Shown here: in pieces, positions 1-8,305 of the stretch | Layout: every line of letters starts with the position of its first letter | How positions within the stretch are numbered: the stretch's first letter is position 1 | Origin: an uncultured Prevotellaceae bacterium | Lineage (GTDB): Bacteria > Bacteroidota > Bacteroidia > Bacteroidales > Muribaculaceae | Reading direction: 5' to 3' | Length of the DNA stretch: 64,000 bases | Assembly: GCA_900318535.1 (NCBI GenBank) | Contig: ONKU01000013.1 | Coordinates: 1-64,000 of the forward strand | Position numbers and translations under genes: made by a program | The notes under the pieces: generated by a model | Databases searched by the model: none | Told to the model about the DNA's origin: nothing | Seen by the model: the letters and a program-made list of their open reading frames with translations, nothing else

Positions 1-2056
1 CATCACCTACGTGGGCATTATCCAAACCGCCCGCGCCAGTGGTCTCGAGAAGTTCCCCCTGCCCTACGCAATGACCAACTGCCACAACTCGCTGTGCGCT
101 GTTGGCGGCACCATCAACGAGGATGACCACGTGTTCGGTCTCTCGGCTGCCAAGAAGTACGGCGGTATCTACGTTCCCGCTAACCAGGCCGTTATCCACC
201 AGTTCGCCCGCGAGGCAATGGTGAAGTGCGGTAACATGATTCTGGGTAGCGACAGCCACACCCGCTATGGTTCGCTCGGTAACATGGGCGTTGGTGAAGG
301 TGGTGGCGAGCTCGTGAAGCAGCTGCTGCGCAACACTTGGGACATCAATGCTCCCGAGGTTGTCCTCGTATGGCTGGAAGGCGCTCCCCGCAAGGGTGTA
401 GGTCCCCACGATGTTGCTATCTCGCTCGTTAAGGCTACCTTCGAGAGCGGCTTTGTAAAGAACAAGGTGCTCGAGTTCGCTGGCCCTGGCGTGAAGAATC
501 TGCCCATCGACTTCCGTAACGGTATCGACATCATGACCACCGAAACCACCTGCTTGAGCTCGATCTGGGTAACCGACGACGAGGTGAAGCACCACTACGA
601 GATCCACGAGCGTCCCGAGGACTTCAAGGTTCTCCAGCCCGGTGAGGTGGCTTACTACGACAGCATGATTAAGATCGACCTGAGTACTCAGGAGTGTATG
701 ATCGCTCTGCCCTACCACCCCAGCAACGCATTCACCATCCACGAGCTGCAGGCTAATCCCACCGAGATCCTGCGCAAGGTCGAGGAAGACACCAAGAAGC
801 GTTTTGGCGACAAGGTACAGTGCGACCTCGTTGACAAGGTGATGAAGGACGGCAAGGTACAGGCCGACCAGGGTATCATCGCCGGCTGCTCGGGCGGTAC
901 CTATGACAACCTGAGCGAGGCTGCCAGCATCATGCGCGGCACAAGCATCGGTAACGACTACTTCACCATGAGCGCTTATCCCCAGTCGGTTCCCGTTTAT
1001 ATGGCAGCCGTACGTGAGCGCATCGTTGAGGAGCTGCTCGAGACCGGTACGATCATCAAGCCCGCCTTCTGCGGTCCTTGCTTCGGTGCAGGCGACGTGC
1101 CCAGCAACAATGGTCTGTCGATCCGCCACACCACCCGCAACTTCCCCAACCGCGAGGGTTCCAAGCCCGGTCAGGGTCAGATCTCGCTGGTTGCCCTGAT
1201 GGACGCCCGCTCGATTGCTGCCACCGCAGCTAACGGAGGCGTTATCACCGCTGCCACCGACATTGACTACACCAACGACCACAATCCTTACAAGTACGAT
1301 GCAAACATCTACAAGCGCCGCGTATATTACGGCTTCGACAAGGCTGAGGCTGACGTTGAGCTGCGCTACGGTCCCAACATCAAGGACTGGCCCAAGATGT
1401 ATGCTATGGAGGACAACATGCTGCTCGAGCTGGCAGCCGTTATCCACGACAGCGTAACCACCACCGACGAGTTGATCCCCAGCGGTGAGACCTCGAGCTA
1501 CCGCTCGAACCCGCTGAAGCTCTCTGAGTTCGCCCTGTCACGCCGCGTGCCTGAGTACGTTGGCCTGAGCAAGCGCATCCAGGAGCAGGATCACGAGCGC
1601 CGCGACGGCAAGTGCCCGCAGCACGTGCTCGACGCTCTCGCAAAGGTTGGTGCTAAGCCCGAGAACACCTCGTTCGGCTCATGCGTATTCGCCCACAAGC
1701 CCGGTGACGGTTCCGCTCGCGAGCAGGCCGCATCGTGCCAGAAGGTGCTCGGCGGTGACGCCAACATCTGCTACGAGTACGCTACCAAGCGCTATCGCAG
1801 CAACTGCATCAACTGGGGTATCGTTCCCTTCACCATCGCTGCCGATGTTGAGTTCAACTACAACCCCGGTGACATGGTATTCGTTCCCGGCATCCGTGAG
1901 GCCATCATCAATGGCAAGGAGGAGATTGATGCCAAGGTTATCGCTGCCGACGGCGTGCATGACCTGCACCTCTACTTCCAGAACCTGACCCAAGACGAGC
2001 GCACCATCCTCGCCGAGGGCTGCCTGATGAACTTCTACGCTTCGCAGAAGAAGTAA
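1..2056 (+). CDS. acn: Aconitate hydratase family protein (5' partial)
   Basis: Isomerises citrate to isocitrate through a [4Fe-4S] cluster in the cytoplasm. The frame is open from base 2, so the true start lies off the left edge; 684 residues remain, suggesting about 60-70 are missing. Three candidate cluster cysteines are visible: one in AGCSGGTYDN (codon at 887) and two in CGPCFGAGD (about 1070-1081). The first site differs from the GSCTNSSYED of classical aconitases, so this looks like the divergent, YbhJ-like branch. The isocitrate dehydrogenase gene 150 bp downstream supports a real aconitase role. A strong hairpin follows the stop. The aconitase/hydratase family is sure; the exact substrate is inferred from context. 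Confidence 0.9.
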   Translation, partial: ITYVGIIQTARASGLEKFPLPYAMTNCHNSLCAVGGTINEDDHVFGLSAAKKYGGIYVPANQAVIHQFAREAMVKCGNMILGSDSHTRYGSLGNMGVGEGGGELVKQLLRNTWDINAPEVVLVWLEGAPRKGVGPHDVAISLVKATFESGFVKNKVLEFAGPGVKNLPIDFRNGIDIMTTETTCLSSIWVTDDEVKHHYEIHERPEDFKVLQPGEVAYYDSMIKIDLSTQECMIALPYHPSNAFTIHELQANPTEILRKVEEDTKKRFGDKVQCDLVDKVMKDGKVQADQGIIAGCSGGTYDNLSEAASIMRGTSIGNDYFTMSAYPQSVPVYMAAVRERIVEELLETGTIIKPAFCGPCFGAGDVPSNNGLSIRHTTRNFPNREGSKPGQGQISLVALMDARSIAATAANGGVITAATDIDYTNDHNPYKYDANIYKRRVYYGFDKAEADVELRYGPNIKDWPKMYAMEDNMLLELAAVIHDSVTTTDELIPSGETSSYRSNPLKLSEFALSRRVPEYVGLSKRIQEQDHERRDGKCPQHVLDALAKVGAKPENTSFGSCVFAHKPGDGSAREQAASCQKVLGGDANICYEYATKRYRSNCINWGIVPFTIAADVEFNYNPGDMVFVPGIREAIINGKEEIDAKVIAADGVHDLHLYFQNLTQDERTILAEGCLMNFYASQKK

Positions 2057-2064
2057 TTCATTTA

Positions 2065-2096
2065 TTCCTGTCATGGGCGCAGGCCCATGACAGGAA
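2065..2096 (+). terminator. Hairpin after aconitase gene
   Basis: A 14-bp perfect stem (TTCCTGTCATGGGC with its complement) and a 4-base loop lie 8 bases after the aconitase stop. No long T-run follows, so it may act as an attenuator or mRNA 3' stabiliser rather than a full terminator. Next comes a short TTTAGAGTTTAG-type repeat (2099-2130), an AT-rich filler also seen at other gene junctions in this window. Confidence 0.55.
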
Positions 2097-2206
2097 GTTT
2101 AGAGTTTAGAGTTTAGGGTTTAGAGACTTTAGCTTGAACTCTTAAAAACAACAGAAACAACAATTATCAATATTTTTATCAACGAAACTGATTTAATTCA
2201 ATCAAG

Positions 2207-3418
2207 ATGGAAAAAATTAAAATGACCACTCCCATCGTGGAGATGGACGGTGACGAGATGACCCGCATCCTGTGGAAGATGATCAAGGACGAACTGATTC
2301 TTCCGTTTGTAGACCTCAAGAGTGAGTACTACGACCTGGGTCTTGTAAAGCGCGACGAGACTGGTGACAAGATCACCATCGAGGCTGCTGAGGCTTGCAA
2401 GAAGTATGGTGTTGGCGTGAAGTGCGCTACCATCACCCCCAACCTGAAACGTATGGACGAGTACAAGCTGCACGAGATGTGGAAGAGCCCCAACGGCACC
2501 ATCCGTTCCATCCTCGACGGTACCGTATTCCGCGCTCCCATCACCATCCCGAGCATCAAGCCCGTGGTGAAGAACTGGGAAAAGCCCATCACCATCGCTC
2601 GTCATGCCTATGGCGACGTTTACAAGAGTGTTGAGCTGCGTGCCGACGAACCCGGTGTTGCCAAGCTCGTCTTTGACGGCGTTAGCGGCAAGCACGAGGA
2701 AGTGGTGATCCACGAGTTCAAGGGCGAGGGCGTCCTCCAAGGTATGCACAACCTGGACAAGTCCATCCGTTCGTTTGCTCACAGCTGCTTCAAGTATGCT
2801 ATCGACACCAAGCAGGATCTGTGGTTCTCGACCAAGGACACCATCAGCAAGAAGTATGACGCTCAGTTCCGCATCATCTTTGAGGAGGTTTACGAGCAGA
2901 ACTACAAGGCTGAGTTCGAGAAGCTGGGTCTGGAGTACTTCTACACCCTGATCGACGATGCCGTTGCTCGCGTAATCCGCAGCAAGGGTGGTTACATCTG
3001 GGCTTGCAAGAACTACGACGGCGACGTGATGAGCGACATGGTCAGCACCGCCTTCGGTTCACTGGCTATGATGACCAGCGTACTCGTTAGCCCCGACGGC
3101 AACTACGAGTATGAGGCTGCCCACGGTACCGTAACCCGCCACTACTACAAGTACCTCGAGGGTGAGGAGACTTCGACCAACCCCATGGCTACCATCTTCG
3201 CATGGAGCGGTGCCCTGCGCAAACGCGGTGAGAAGGACGGTATCAAGGAGCTCATGAACTTTGGTGACCAGCTCGAGGGCGCTTGCTTCGACACCCTGAA
3301 TGCCGGTATCGTTACCAAGGACCTCGTGAACCTGATGGAAGGTGTTGAGGCTAAGGCTGTCAACAGCGCCGAGTTCATCAAGGCCATCCGCACCAACCTC
3401 GAGAAGCGCCTCGGCTAA
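2207..3418 (+). CDS. icd: NADP-dependent isocitrate dehydrogenase (eukaryote-type)
   Basis: Oxidatively decarboxylates isocitrate to 2-oxoglutarate with NADP+. The 403-residue protein aligns along its length with the homodimeric eukaryote-type enzymes (IDH1-like) and not with the E. coli Icd type. Signature stretches are VEMDGDEMTRILW near the N-terminus, MWKSPNGTIR, the substrate-binding segment RHAYGDVY, ACKNYDGDVMSD and EAAHGTVTRHY. It sits just downstream of the aconitase gene, forming the citrate-to-2-oxoglutarate branch that feeds glutamate synthesis. Its last 33 codons are duplicated 1.8 kb downstream at the far side of an AT-rich insert, so this gene end is a probable insertion site. 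Confidence 0.96.
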   Translation: MEKIKMTTPIVEMDGDEMTRILWKMIKDELILPFVDLKSEYYDLGLVKRDETGDKITIEAAEACKKYGVGVKCATITPNLKRMDEYKLHEMWKSPNGTIRSILDGTVFRAPITIPSIKPVVKNWEKPITIARHAYGDVYKSVELRADEPGVAKLVFDGVSGKHEEVVIHEFKGEGVLQGMHNLDKSIRSFAHSCFKYAIDTKQDLWFSTKDTISKKYDAQFRIIFEEVYEQNYKAEFEKLGLEYFYTLIDDAVARVIRSKGGYIWACKNYDGDVMSDMVSTAFGSLAMMTSVLVSPDGNYEYEAAHGTVTRHYYKYLEGEETSTNPMATIFAWSGALRKRGEKDGIKELMNFGDQLEGACFDTLNAGIVTKDLVNLMEGVEAKAVNSAEFIKAIRTNLEKRLG

Positions 3419-3432
3419 TCCCCAATCGACGT
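3320..3432 (+). repeat. Direct repeat, left copy (icd 3' end)
   Basis: These 113 bases cover the last 33 codons of icd and 14 bases beyond the stop. They recur at 5116-5228 in the same orientation with only two differences (G to A at the position matching 3341 and A to G at the position matching 3424). Similarity stops abruptly at both ends. This copy is part of the intact gene; the other is a gene fragment. Confidence 0.95.
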
Positions 3433-3448
3433 CACTTTAAAACATCTC

Positions 3449-3480
3449 AGCGAGAGAGCCTAGGCTTAGGCTCTCTCGCT
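3449..3480 (+). terminator. Terminator after icd (on insert side)
   Basis: A 12-bp perfect stem, AGCGAGAGAGCC paired with GGCTCTCTCGCT around an 8-base loop, lies 30 bases after the icd stop and is followed by GTATTTAGTTATT. It is just inside the insert boundary, so the insert appears to bring its own stop signal for icd transcription, while a second, stronger terminator follows the duplicated icd end at 5248. Confidence 0.7.
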
Positions 3481-3589
3481 GTATTTAGTTATTCTCAACT
3501 CGTCACTACACCTCTTTTTTATGCGTTAATAAATGATTATTCTAAACTCAGTTTTTATTAAAACTGAACCTATTGTAAATAAAAAGAGC

Positions 3590-3597
3590 TATCTTTG
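3590..3597 (+). promoter_or_regulatory. Bacteroidetes -7 box TATCTTTG
   Basis: TATCTTTG matches the TAnnTTTG -7 element read by the Bacteroidetes primary sigma factor. It lies 84 bases ahead of the preferred ATG of the K+ channel gene, within the AT-rich insert, so the insert has its own promoter. Confidence 0.65.
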
Positions 3598-3680
3598 CAT
3601 TTACTACATTATTATTGAAACTATAATAACTTAACTATTTAATATGCCTTTTGTCAAACCAACATATCGCTACTTTTTCC

Positions 3681-4469
3681 ATGGAAATAAGAGAATTGAT
3701 TTATAAAATAGTTGAGCCACAATATAATAGCAACGATAATAAATGGTCTCGTGTATATGACTGGGTGATGCTGGTTGCTATAATTATTGGCATCATTCCG
3801 CTCATGTTCAGGGAACACTATAAATTGTTCTTTATCTTTGATATCGTTTCTTGCGCTCTCTTTATTATTGACTACATCTTGAGGTGGATGACTGCAGACT
3901 ATCGCTTCAGAAAAAAAAGCAATGCGATTGCTTCATTTGCGATATATCCTTTCACCCCTATGGCCATAATTGATTTATTATCGATCCTCCCCACATTTAA
4001 TTATATAACAAACGCATTCAAACTAACTAGGGTTGTAAGATTACTCAAAATAATTCGAGTGGTCAAGATTATTAGATATTTTGCACCACTTCGTTTAGTT
4101 GTTGCTGTCATCAAAGCACAAAAGGCCGTTTTGGCTACTGTATTAGGATTAGCATTCTTCTATGTGTTTTTGACAGCATTGATAATGTTTAATGCCGAAC
4201 AACCCATTAATCCCGAAACAGGAGAACTTCTGTTTAATAACTTCTTCGACGCTTTTTATTGGGCAGCATGTACTCTCACAACAGTCGGCTATGGAGATAT
4301 CTATCCCATATCCACAACAGGTAGAATCATCAGTATTATTTCATCTGTAGTTGGCATAGCCATCATTGCTCTGCCCTCTGGCATTATTACTGCTGGTTAT
4401 ATGGAAGAAGCGAGAAAGCTTCGAAACGAAAATATAAGAGAATCAAATGAGGATAATGAGAGCATTTAA
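3681..4469 (+). CDS. Voltage-gated-type potassium channel (6 TM)
   Basis: Predicted inner-membrane K+ channel subunit of 262 residues with S1-S4 plus pore topology. The S4 segment carries spaced arginines and lysines (TRVVRLLKIIRVVKIIRY), and the selectivity filter TVGYGD is at residues 201-206, followed by a last helix and a short charged tail with no cytosolic regulatory domain. I start at the ATG at 3681; a TTG at 3651 in the same frame would add ten residues of poor quality. The gene is markedly AT-rich compared with icd and lies with the DUF4236 gene between two direct copies of the icd 3' end, which points to horizontal acquisition. Whether it sets membrane potential or serves some defence or stress role cannot be seen. 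Confidence 0.88.
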   Translation: MEIRELIYKIVEPQYNSNDNKWSRVYDWVMLVAIIIGIIPLMFREHYKLFFIFDIVSCALFIIDYILRWMTADYRFRKKSNAIASFAIYPFTPMAIIDLLSILPTFNYITNAFKLTRVVRLLKIIRVVKIIRYFAPLRLVVAVIKAQKAVLATVLGLAFFYVFLTALIMFNAEQPINPETGELLFNNFFDAFYWAACTLTTVGYGDIYPISTTGRIISIISSVVGIAIIALPSGIITAGYMEEARKLRNENIRESNEDNESI

Positions 4470-4505
4470 TCTTCTCTTCCTCTATTCAGATTTATTGCAT
4501 TTAAT

Positions 4506-5078
4506 ATGGCCTGGAATTATCGAAAAAGAATAAAAATATTCCCTGGAATTTACTTGAACTTTAGTAAAGGTGGGGTAAGCACATCTATTGGTCCAAAAGG
4601 GGCTAAAGTTTCGTTTGGGAAAAAAGGCACATTTCTCAACACTAGCATACCCGGCACAGGACTTTACTCACGAAAAAAGATATCAAACAATAATGATGAC
4701 AATAATGAAAATCATCCTATCAATGAGACACATCAAAATAAAGACGGATTTTTTAAAATTAAGAATACGTGGGGATGTTGTTTTAGATGGTTAGGACTTA
4801 TTTCTATTGTATTTCTGATAATAAACCTTTTCCTGTTATTAATAGGTAGTTTTGATTATTCTGAAGACAACCTAAATGCTCTTCTTTTCTATGGTTTATT
4901 TGCTGCAATATTCATTATTGTGTATTTTGGTAGATTTATGTCTTTTCTTAGGGGTAAATGTGAGAATAAATCTAATAAAATGCCCCTCACTGACATCGAT
5001 GAGAAAACAAAAAACGATTCGATTGAAAGAACAAGAGAAATGTTAACCAAAATAATTAATCAAAACGACAGTAAATAA
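4506..5078 (+). CDS. DUF4236 domain membrane protein
   Basis: 190 residues. The first 55 or so match the DUF4236 pattern: a basic start (MAWNYRKRIKIFPG), then glycine-rich KGGVSTSIGPKGAKVSFGKK and GTFLNTSIPGTGLY. A hydrophilic Asn-rich linker follows, then two hydrophobic segments at about residues 92-115 and 125-145, and a polar tail. The function of DUF4236 is unknown. It begins 36 bases after the K+ channel stop on the same strand, shares its AT-rich composition, and is the second and last gene of the insert, so the two are probably co-transcribed. Confidence 0.75.
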   Translation: MAWNYRKRIKIFPGIYLNFSKGGVSTSIGPKGAKVSFGKKGTFLNTSIPGTGLYSRKKISNNNDDNNENHPINETHQNKDGFFKIKNTWGCCFRWLGLISIVFLIINLFLLLIGSFDYSEDNLNALLFYGLFAAIFIIVYFGRFMSFLRGKCENKSNKMPLTDIDEKTKNDSIERTREMLTKIINQNDSK

Positions 5079-5115
5079 ATGACAATTAATAAGTAATGTT
5101 GATTCGTGATAAAAT

Positions 5116-5228
5116 GACCTCGTGAACCTGATGGAAAGTGTTGAGGCTAAGGCTGTCAACAGCGCCGAGTTCATCAAGGCCATCCGCACCAACCTCGAGA
5201 AGCGCCTCGGCTAATCCCCGATCGACGT
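5116..5228 (+). pseudogene. Duplicated 3' fragment of icd (right direct repeat)
   Basis: This stretch holds a 5'-truncated copy of the last 33 codons of icd, stop included, plus 14 bases of downstream sequence, 111 of 113 bases identical to 3320-3432. It has no start or promoter of its own. It is followed directly by a strong intrinsic terminator, most simply the original icd terminator. It is therefore best read as the displaced end of icd left when the two-gene insert arrived. Confidence 0.93.
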
Positions 5229-5247
5229 TTCTGACGAGAAACCCCAA

Positions 5248-5289
5248 CGAGGGCTGCGACAACTGGTGCCGCAGCCCTCGTTTTTTTTT
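5248..5289 (+). terminator. Intrinsic terminator after icd remnant
   Basis: An 11-bp stem (CGAGGGCTGCG with CGCAGCCCTCG), an 11-base loop and a run of nine T. It is 30 bases after the stop codon of the icd fragment, the spacing expected if it was the ancestral icd terminator. Confidence 0.9.
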
Positions 5290-5412
5290 AGCCTTTCCCG
5301 TATTATGGGCTGATAGCCCGCAATACAAGGACAGCACACTTTCATGGAGTTGCGGGTCGAGAGCGGTCATAAAAAAAGCAGAGTAGAAGTTGGTGTGTTG
5401 GATGGTTTTCTT

Positions 5413-5420
5413 TAAATTTG
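5413..5420 (+). promoter_or_regulatory. -7 box TAAATTTG
   Basis: TAAATTTG fits the Bacteroidetes -7 element and lies 50 bases ahead of the likely ATG (5470) of the secreted protein gene. Apart from this, the icd remnant and its terminator, 5079-5457 holds nothing recognisable. Confidence 0.6.
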
Positions 5421-5469
5421 CGGGTGAATAACCAACTTTGTTTTCAACCTTTTAATCATGTTTTTAGTT

Positions 5470-7098
5470 ATGAAGCGAACAATTACTCTTATTGCACTGG
5501 TTGCTGCCCTGCTCATCCCGAGCATGGCCAGCGCTCAACGCATGCCCGCCAAGAGTGGCATGAGGTTGTCTCAGTTCAAGGCTCCTGCCGCTGCACCCGC
5601 GCGTGCCGAGGAAGAGCCCATTATGGAGGCTCCTGAGGGCACCCTGTATGACAACATGTATGCTTCCTCGTTTGCCTATGGCCTGGGCTGGGGCGACATC
5701 TATATCCAGAATGTGGATGGCGGCATCGGCAAGGTAGTCGAGGGCAACGACGGCAACCTGTACATCTACAATCCCATCTCACAGGGCTACATCTGGTTCT
5801 CGATCCTGCCCTGGATCAAGGCTGAACCGGCAGGCGACGGCAAGTATGTCGTAAAACTGCCTCAACTCTACATCATTGACGTTGGCGACCCGTACTATGC
5901 CTACTGCATGCACTATGACGAGGATGAGGGCATGCCCGTCGTCGAGGAGGAAGGCGAAATCGAGTTCACCTGGGAAAACGGCGTGCTCACACAGCTGGGC
6001 GACAAGTTCATCGGCTTGTGCGACGCCACGGCCGACTGGTTCTACATGGCCGATCAGCACATCGTGTATGCGCCCATGACCGAAGAGCCCATCACGCTGT
6101 CGGAAACCGAATACTACATTCAGTCCTACACCATGACCTACCTGTCAGATCCCACCGACTTGACCAAGACCAAGGAGCGCATTGTGGACGTGGTCATCGA
6201 TGGCGAGGACATCTACATCGGTTACCTCAACAACAACAATCCTGATGCATTCATCAAGGGTCATCTGGCTGACGGCAAGGCTACCTTCCCCACCCGCCAG
6301 TACCTGGGTGTTGACGCTTACTACAACGGACACATCTATGTGCTCACCGGCGATGCGTTTGTCGATACCGAGACCTACGGCAGCCCCGTGTTCAACTACA
6401 ACCTGAACGACGAAATCGTCTTTGATGTCGATGAGGAGGCCCATAACCTCGTTGCCGAGTGGCCCGCAGCCATGGTCACCAACGTTGGTCCCAACACGCT
6501 GTCAATCATCAACGACTATGTTGCTCCCGGCCTCGTTGCGTTTGAAGAATTCCCTGCAGTTCCCGCAACACCCATCTTTACCGAGGACGACATCACCATC
6601 AACCAGACCTCAGGCTTCACCGTGCTGCATTTCACCATCCCCACCGTTGACGTTGACGGCTACAAGCTCAACGAGAACAAGCTGTACTACAACATTCTCC
6701 TCGACGGTGATGTATTCACCTTCGACCCCGAGCTCTACATCGGCCTGCCCACGTACATGACTGACATTCCTTACAGCTTTGAGGACAATGTCAACTTTGA
6801 CATCTACATCAGCGGTAACGGCCGCCACACGGTTTACCTCTATACCACCGACTTTGAGACCGTAGGTGTGCAGAGCATCTACACTGCCGGCGATGAGGTG
6901 AACCGCTCTGAGGTTGCCTATGTCGCCAATCCCCTCCCCTCGGGCATCAACGAGGTGGGCACCGGCGCACAGGTTGTCGAGACCCGCTACTATGACCTGA
7001 CCGGCCGTGAGCTGCCCGCAGCACCCGCTAAGGGCCTGTACCTGCAACGCAGAACCTACAGCAACGGCACCTCCGCCACCATCAAGGTCGTGAAGTAA
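5470..7098 (+). CDS. Secreted protein with C-terminal sorting-like motif
   Basis: 542 residues from the second ATG, which opens directly on a signal peptide (MKRTITLIALVAALLIPSMASAQ); the ATG at 5458 would add four residues. The body is acidic and rich in Tyr, Asp and Gly with repeated phrases such as DGEDIYIGYL and TFPTRQYLG. It ends in YYDLTGRELP...GLYLQ...IKVVK, the pattern of Bacteroidetes C-terminal secretion/anchoring tails. It is a paralogue of the 39752-41335 product (shared GVQSIYTAGDEVNRSE-like motif and tail). Function unknown; expected outside the inner membrane. An intrinsic terminator follows. Confidence 0.85.
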   Translation: MKRTITLIALVAALLIPSMASAQRMPAKSGMRLSQFKAPAAAPARAEEEPIMEAPEGTLYDNMYASSFAYGLGWGDIYIQNVDGGIGKVVEGNDGNLYIYNPISQGYIWFSILPWIKAEPAGDGKYVVKLPQLYIIDVGDPYYAYCMHYDEDEGMPVVEEEGEIEFTWENGVLTQLGDKFIGLCDATADWFYMADQHIVYAPMTEEPITLSETEYYIQSYTMTYLSDPTDLTKTKERIVDVVIDGEDIYIGYLNNNNPDAFIKGHLADGKATFPTRQYLGVDAYYNGHIYVLTGDAFVDTETYGSPVFNYNLNDEIVFDVDEEAHNLVAEWPAAMVTNVGPNTLSIINDYVAPGLVAFEEFPAVPATPIFTEDDITINQTSGFTVLHFTIPTVDVDGYKLNENKLYYNILLDGDVFTFDPELYIGLPTYMTDIPYSFEDNVNFDIYISGNGRHTVYLYTTDFETVGVQSIYTAGDEVNRSEVAYVANPLPSGINEVGTGAQVVETRYYDLTGRELPAAPAKGLYLQRRTYSNGTSATIKVVK

Positions 7099-7125
7099 CC
7101 GCATCAACACTGTTTTGACACTGAC

Positions 7126-7163
7126 AAGGGCCGCGACACGTGCTGTGTGTCGCGGCCCTTTCT
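7126..7163 (+). terminator. Intrinsic terminator
   Basis: A 14-bp stem (AAGGGCCGCGACAC paired with GTGTCGCGGCCCTT), 7-base loop, then TTCTATG. It closes the secreted-protein transcript 28 bases after its stop. Confidence 0.8.
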
Positions 7164-7261
7164 ATGTATAGTTTCCAAACCGGCTGTTCAAGTATTACGG
7201 GCTAACAGTTACTTTGAGAGGAAATATCTCCTGTGTGAATCTAAGAATTAGGAAAATTCAT

Positions 7262-7269
7262 TATCTTTG
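7262..7269 (+). promoter_or_regulatory. -7 box TATCTTTG for corA-like gene
   Basis: TATCTTTG, 27 bases ahead of the ATG at 7297, implies a very short 5' leader. Confidence 0.65.
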
Positions 7270-7296
7270 CATGATTAAACGTGGAGGAACGGGAAT

Positions 7297-8226
7297 ATGA
7301 TCAGTTATTGGAAATGCAAGGACGGATTTCGTGAAATCCATCAGTGGAAGTCGGGGTGCTGGGTTAAGGTCTCCAACCCGACTGCAGAGGAACTGGCAGT
7401 GCTCAAGGAGCGCTTTGCTGTTCCCGACTTCACCCACGATGCCGAGGACATCGAGGAGCGCCCCCGCGTGGACCATGAGAACAACTGGATGCTGGTTTTC
7501 ATTCGCATTCCAAACCGCAGCCTCGACGAGGACGGCGAGACGATGTTCACGACGGCACCGATGGCCGTTCTCATTCGCGACGACGTGTTCATCACGGTCA
7601 ACTATTTCGAGAACGAGGTCCTTGACGATTTCATCAGCTGGAGCCAGCGCCGCCACCTCAATTCCTGCAAGGGATATGACCTGCTGTTGTCGCTGATGCT
7701 GTCCACATCGGTGTGGTACCTGAAGTACCTCAAGCAGATGAACACGATGATGAGCGCCGCCGAGGAGCGGCTGGAGCAGAAGATGGACAATGACGAGCTG
7801 ATGCGCACCATGGGCTTGAGCAAATTCCTGATCTACTTCATCACGTCGCTCAAGGGCAACATGACCGTGCTGGCGCGCCTCAAGAAGCGCCTGCGCACAT
7901 TGCCCCACGACGAGGACCTGTTTGAGGATGTTGAAATCGAGACACAGCAGGCCCTGGACACCGCCAGCATCTACAACGACATTCTGGAGCGACAGCAAGA
8001 GACCTATTCATCGGTTATCGGCAACAACCTGAACCGCATCATGAAGACGCTCACCGTGGTGACCATCCTGCTGATGATTCCCACTGTGGTGGCAGGCTAT
8101 TATGGCATGAACGTGCCCAACGGTCTGGAGACACGTTGGGTGGGTTTCCCGCTGGCCGTTATCATCTCGCTGTTGCTGATGGCCATCGGCTACGTCTTCA
8201 TCCGTCACAGCAAATTTTTCAAATAA
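7297..8226 (+). CDS. corA: CorA family divalent cation transporter
   Basis: Inner-membrane Mg2+ (or Co2+/Ni2+) channel of 309 residues, the usual CorA length. A long cytosolic N-terminal domain with a helical region (about residues 130-245) precedes two C-terminal transmembrane helices. The YGMN signature, which forms the selectivity entrance, is at residues 269-272 directly after the first helix. The protein ends with a short basic tail. It has its own TAnnTTTG promoter and terminator, so it is a single-gene unit. CorA versus a Zn2+-exporting ZntB-like relative cannot be settled by eye; the GMN motif is common to both. Confidence 0.92.
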   Translation: MISYWKCKDGFREIHQWKSGCWVKVSNPTAEELAVLKERFAVPDFTHDAEDIEERPRVDHENNWMLVFIRIPNRSLDEDGETMFTTAPMAVLIRDDVFITVNYFENEVLDDFISWSQRRHLNSCKGYDLLLSLMLSTSVWYLKYLKQMNTMMSAAEERLEQKMDNDELMRTMGLSKFLIYFITSLKGNMTVLARLKKRLRTLPHDEDLFEDVEIETQQALDTASIYNDILERQQETYSSVIGNNLNRIMKTLTVVTILLMIPTVVAGYYGMNVPNGLETRWVGFPLAVIISLLLMAIGYVFIRHSKFFK

Positions 8227-8243
8227 CAGCAGCACATCACACA

Positions 8244-8279
8244 ACAAGCCCGGCAGCGCAATCACTGCCGGGCTTGTTT
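8244..8279 (+). terminator. Bidirectional-looking terminator
   Basis: ACAAGCCCGGCAG pairs with CTGCCGGGCTTGT around a 7-base loop, followed by TTTG. It separates the corA-like gene from the converging DUF3332 gene. Confidence 0.8.
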
Positions 8280-8305
8280 GTGGTAAATGATGACCGATTG
8301 GCGAT

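Noticed and set aside
3644-3680. ATG at 3644 as K+ channel start
   Set aside because: It is in a different frame and terminates after about 20 codons.
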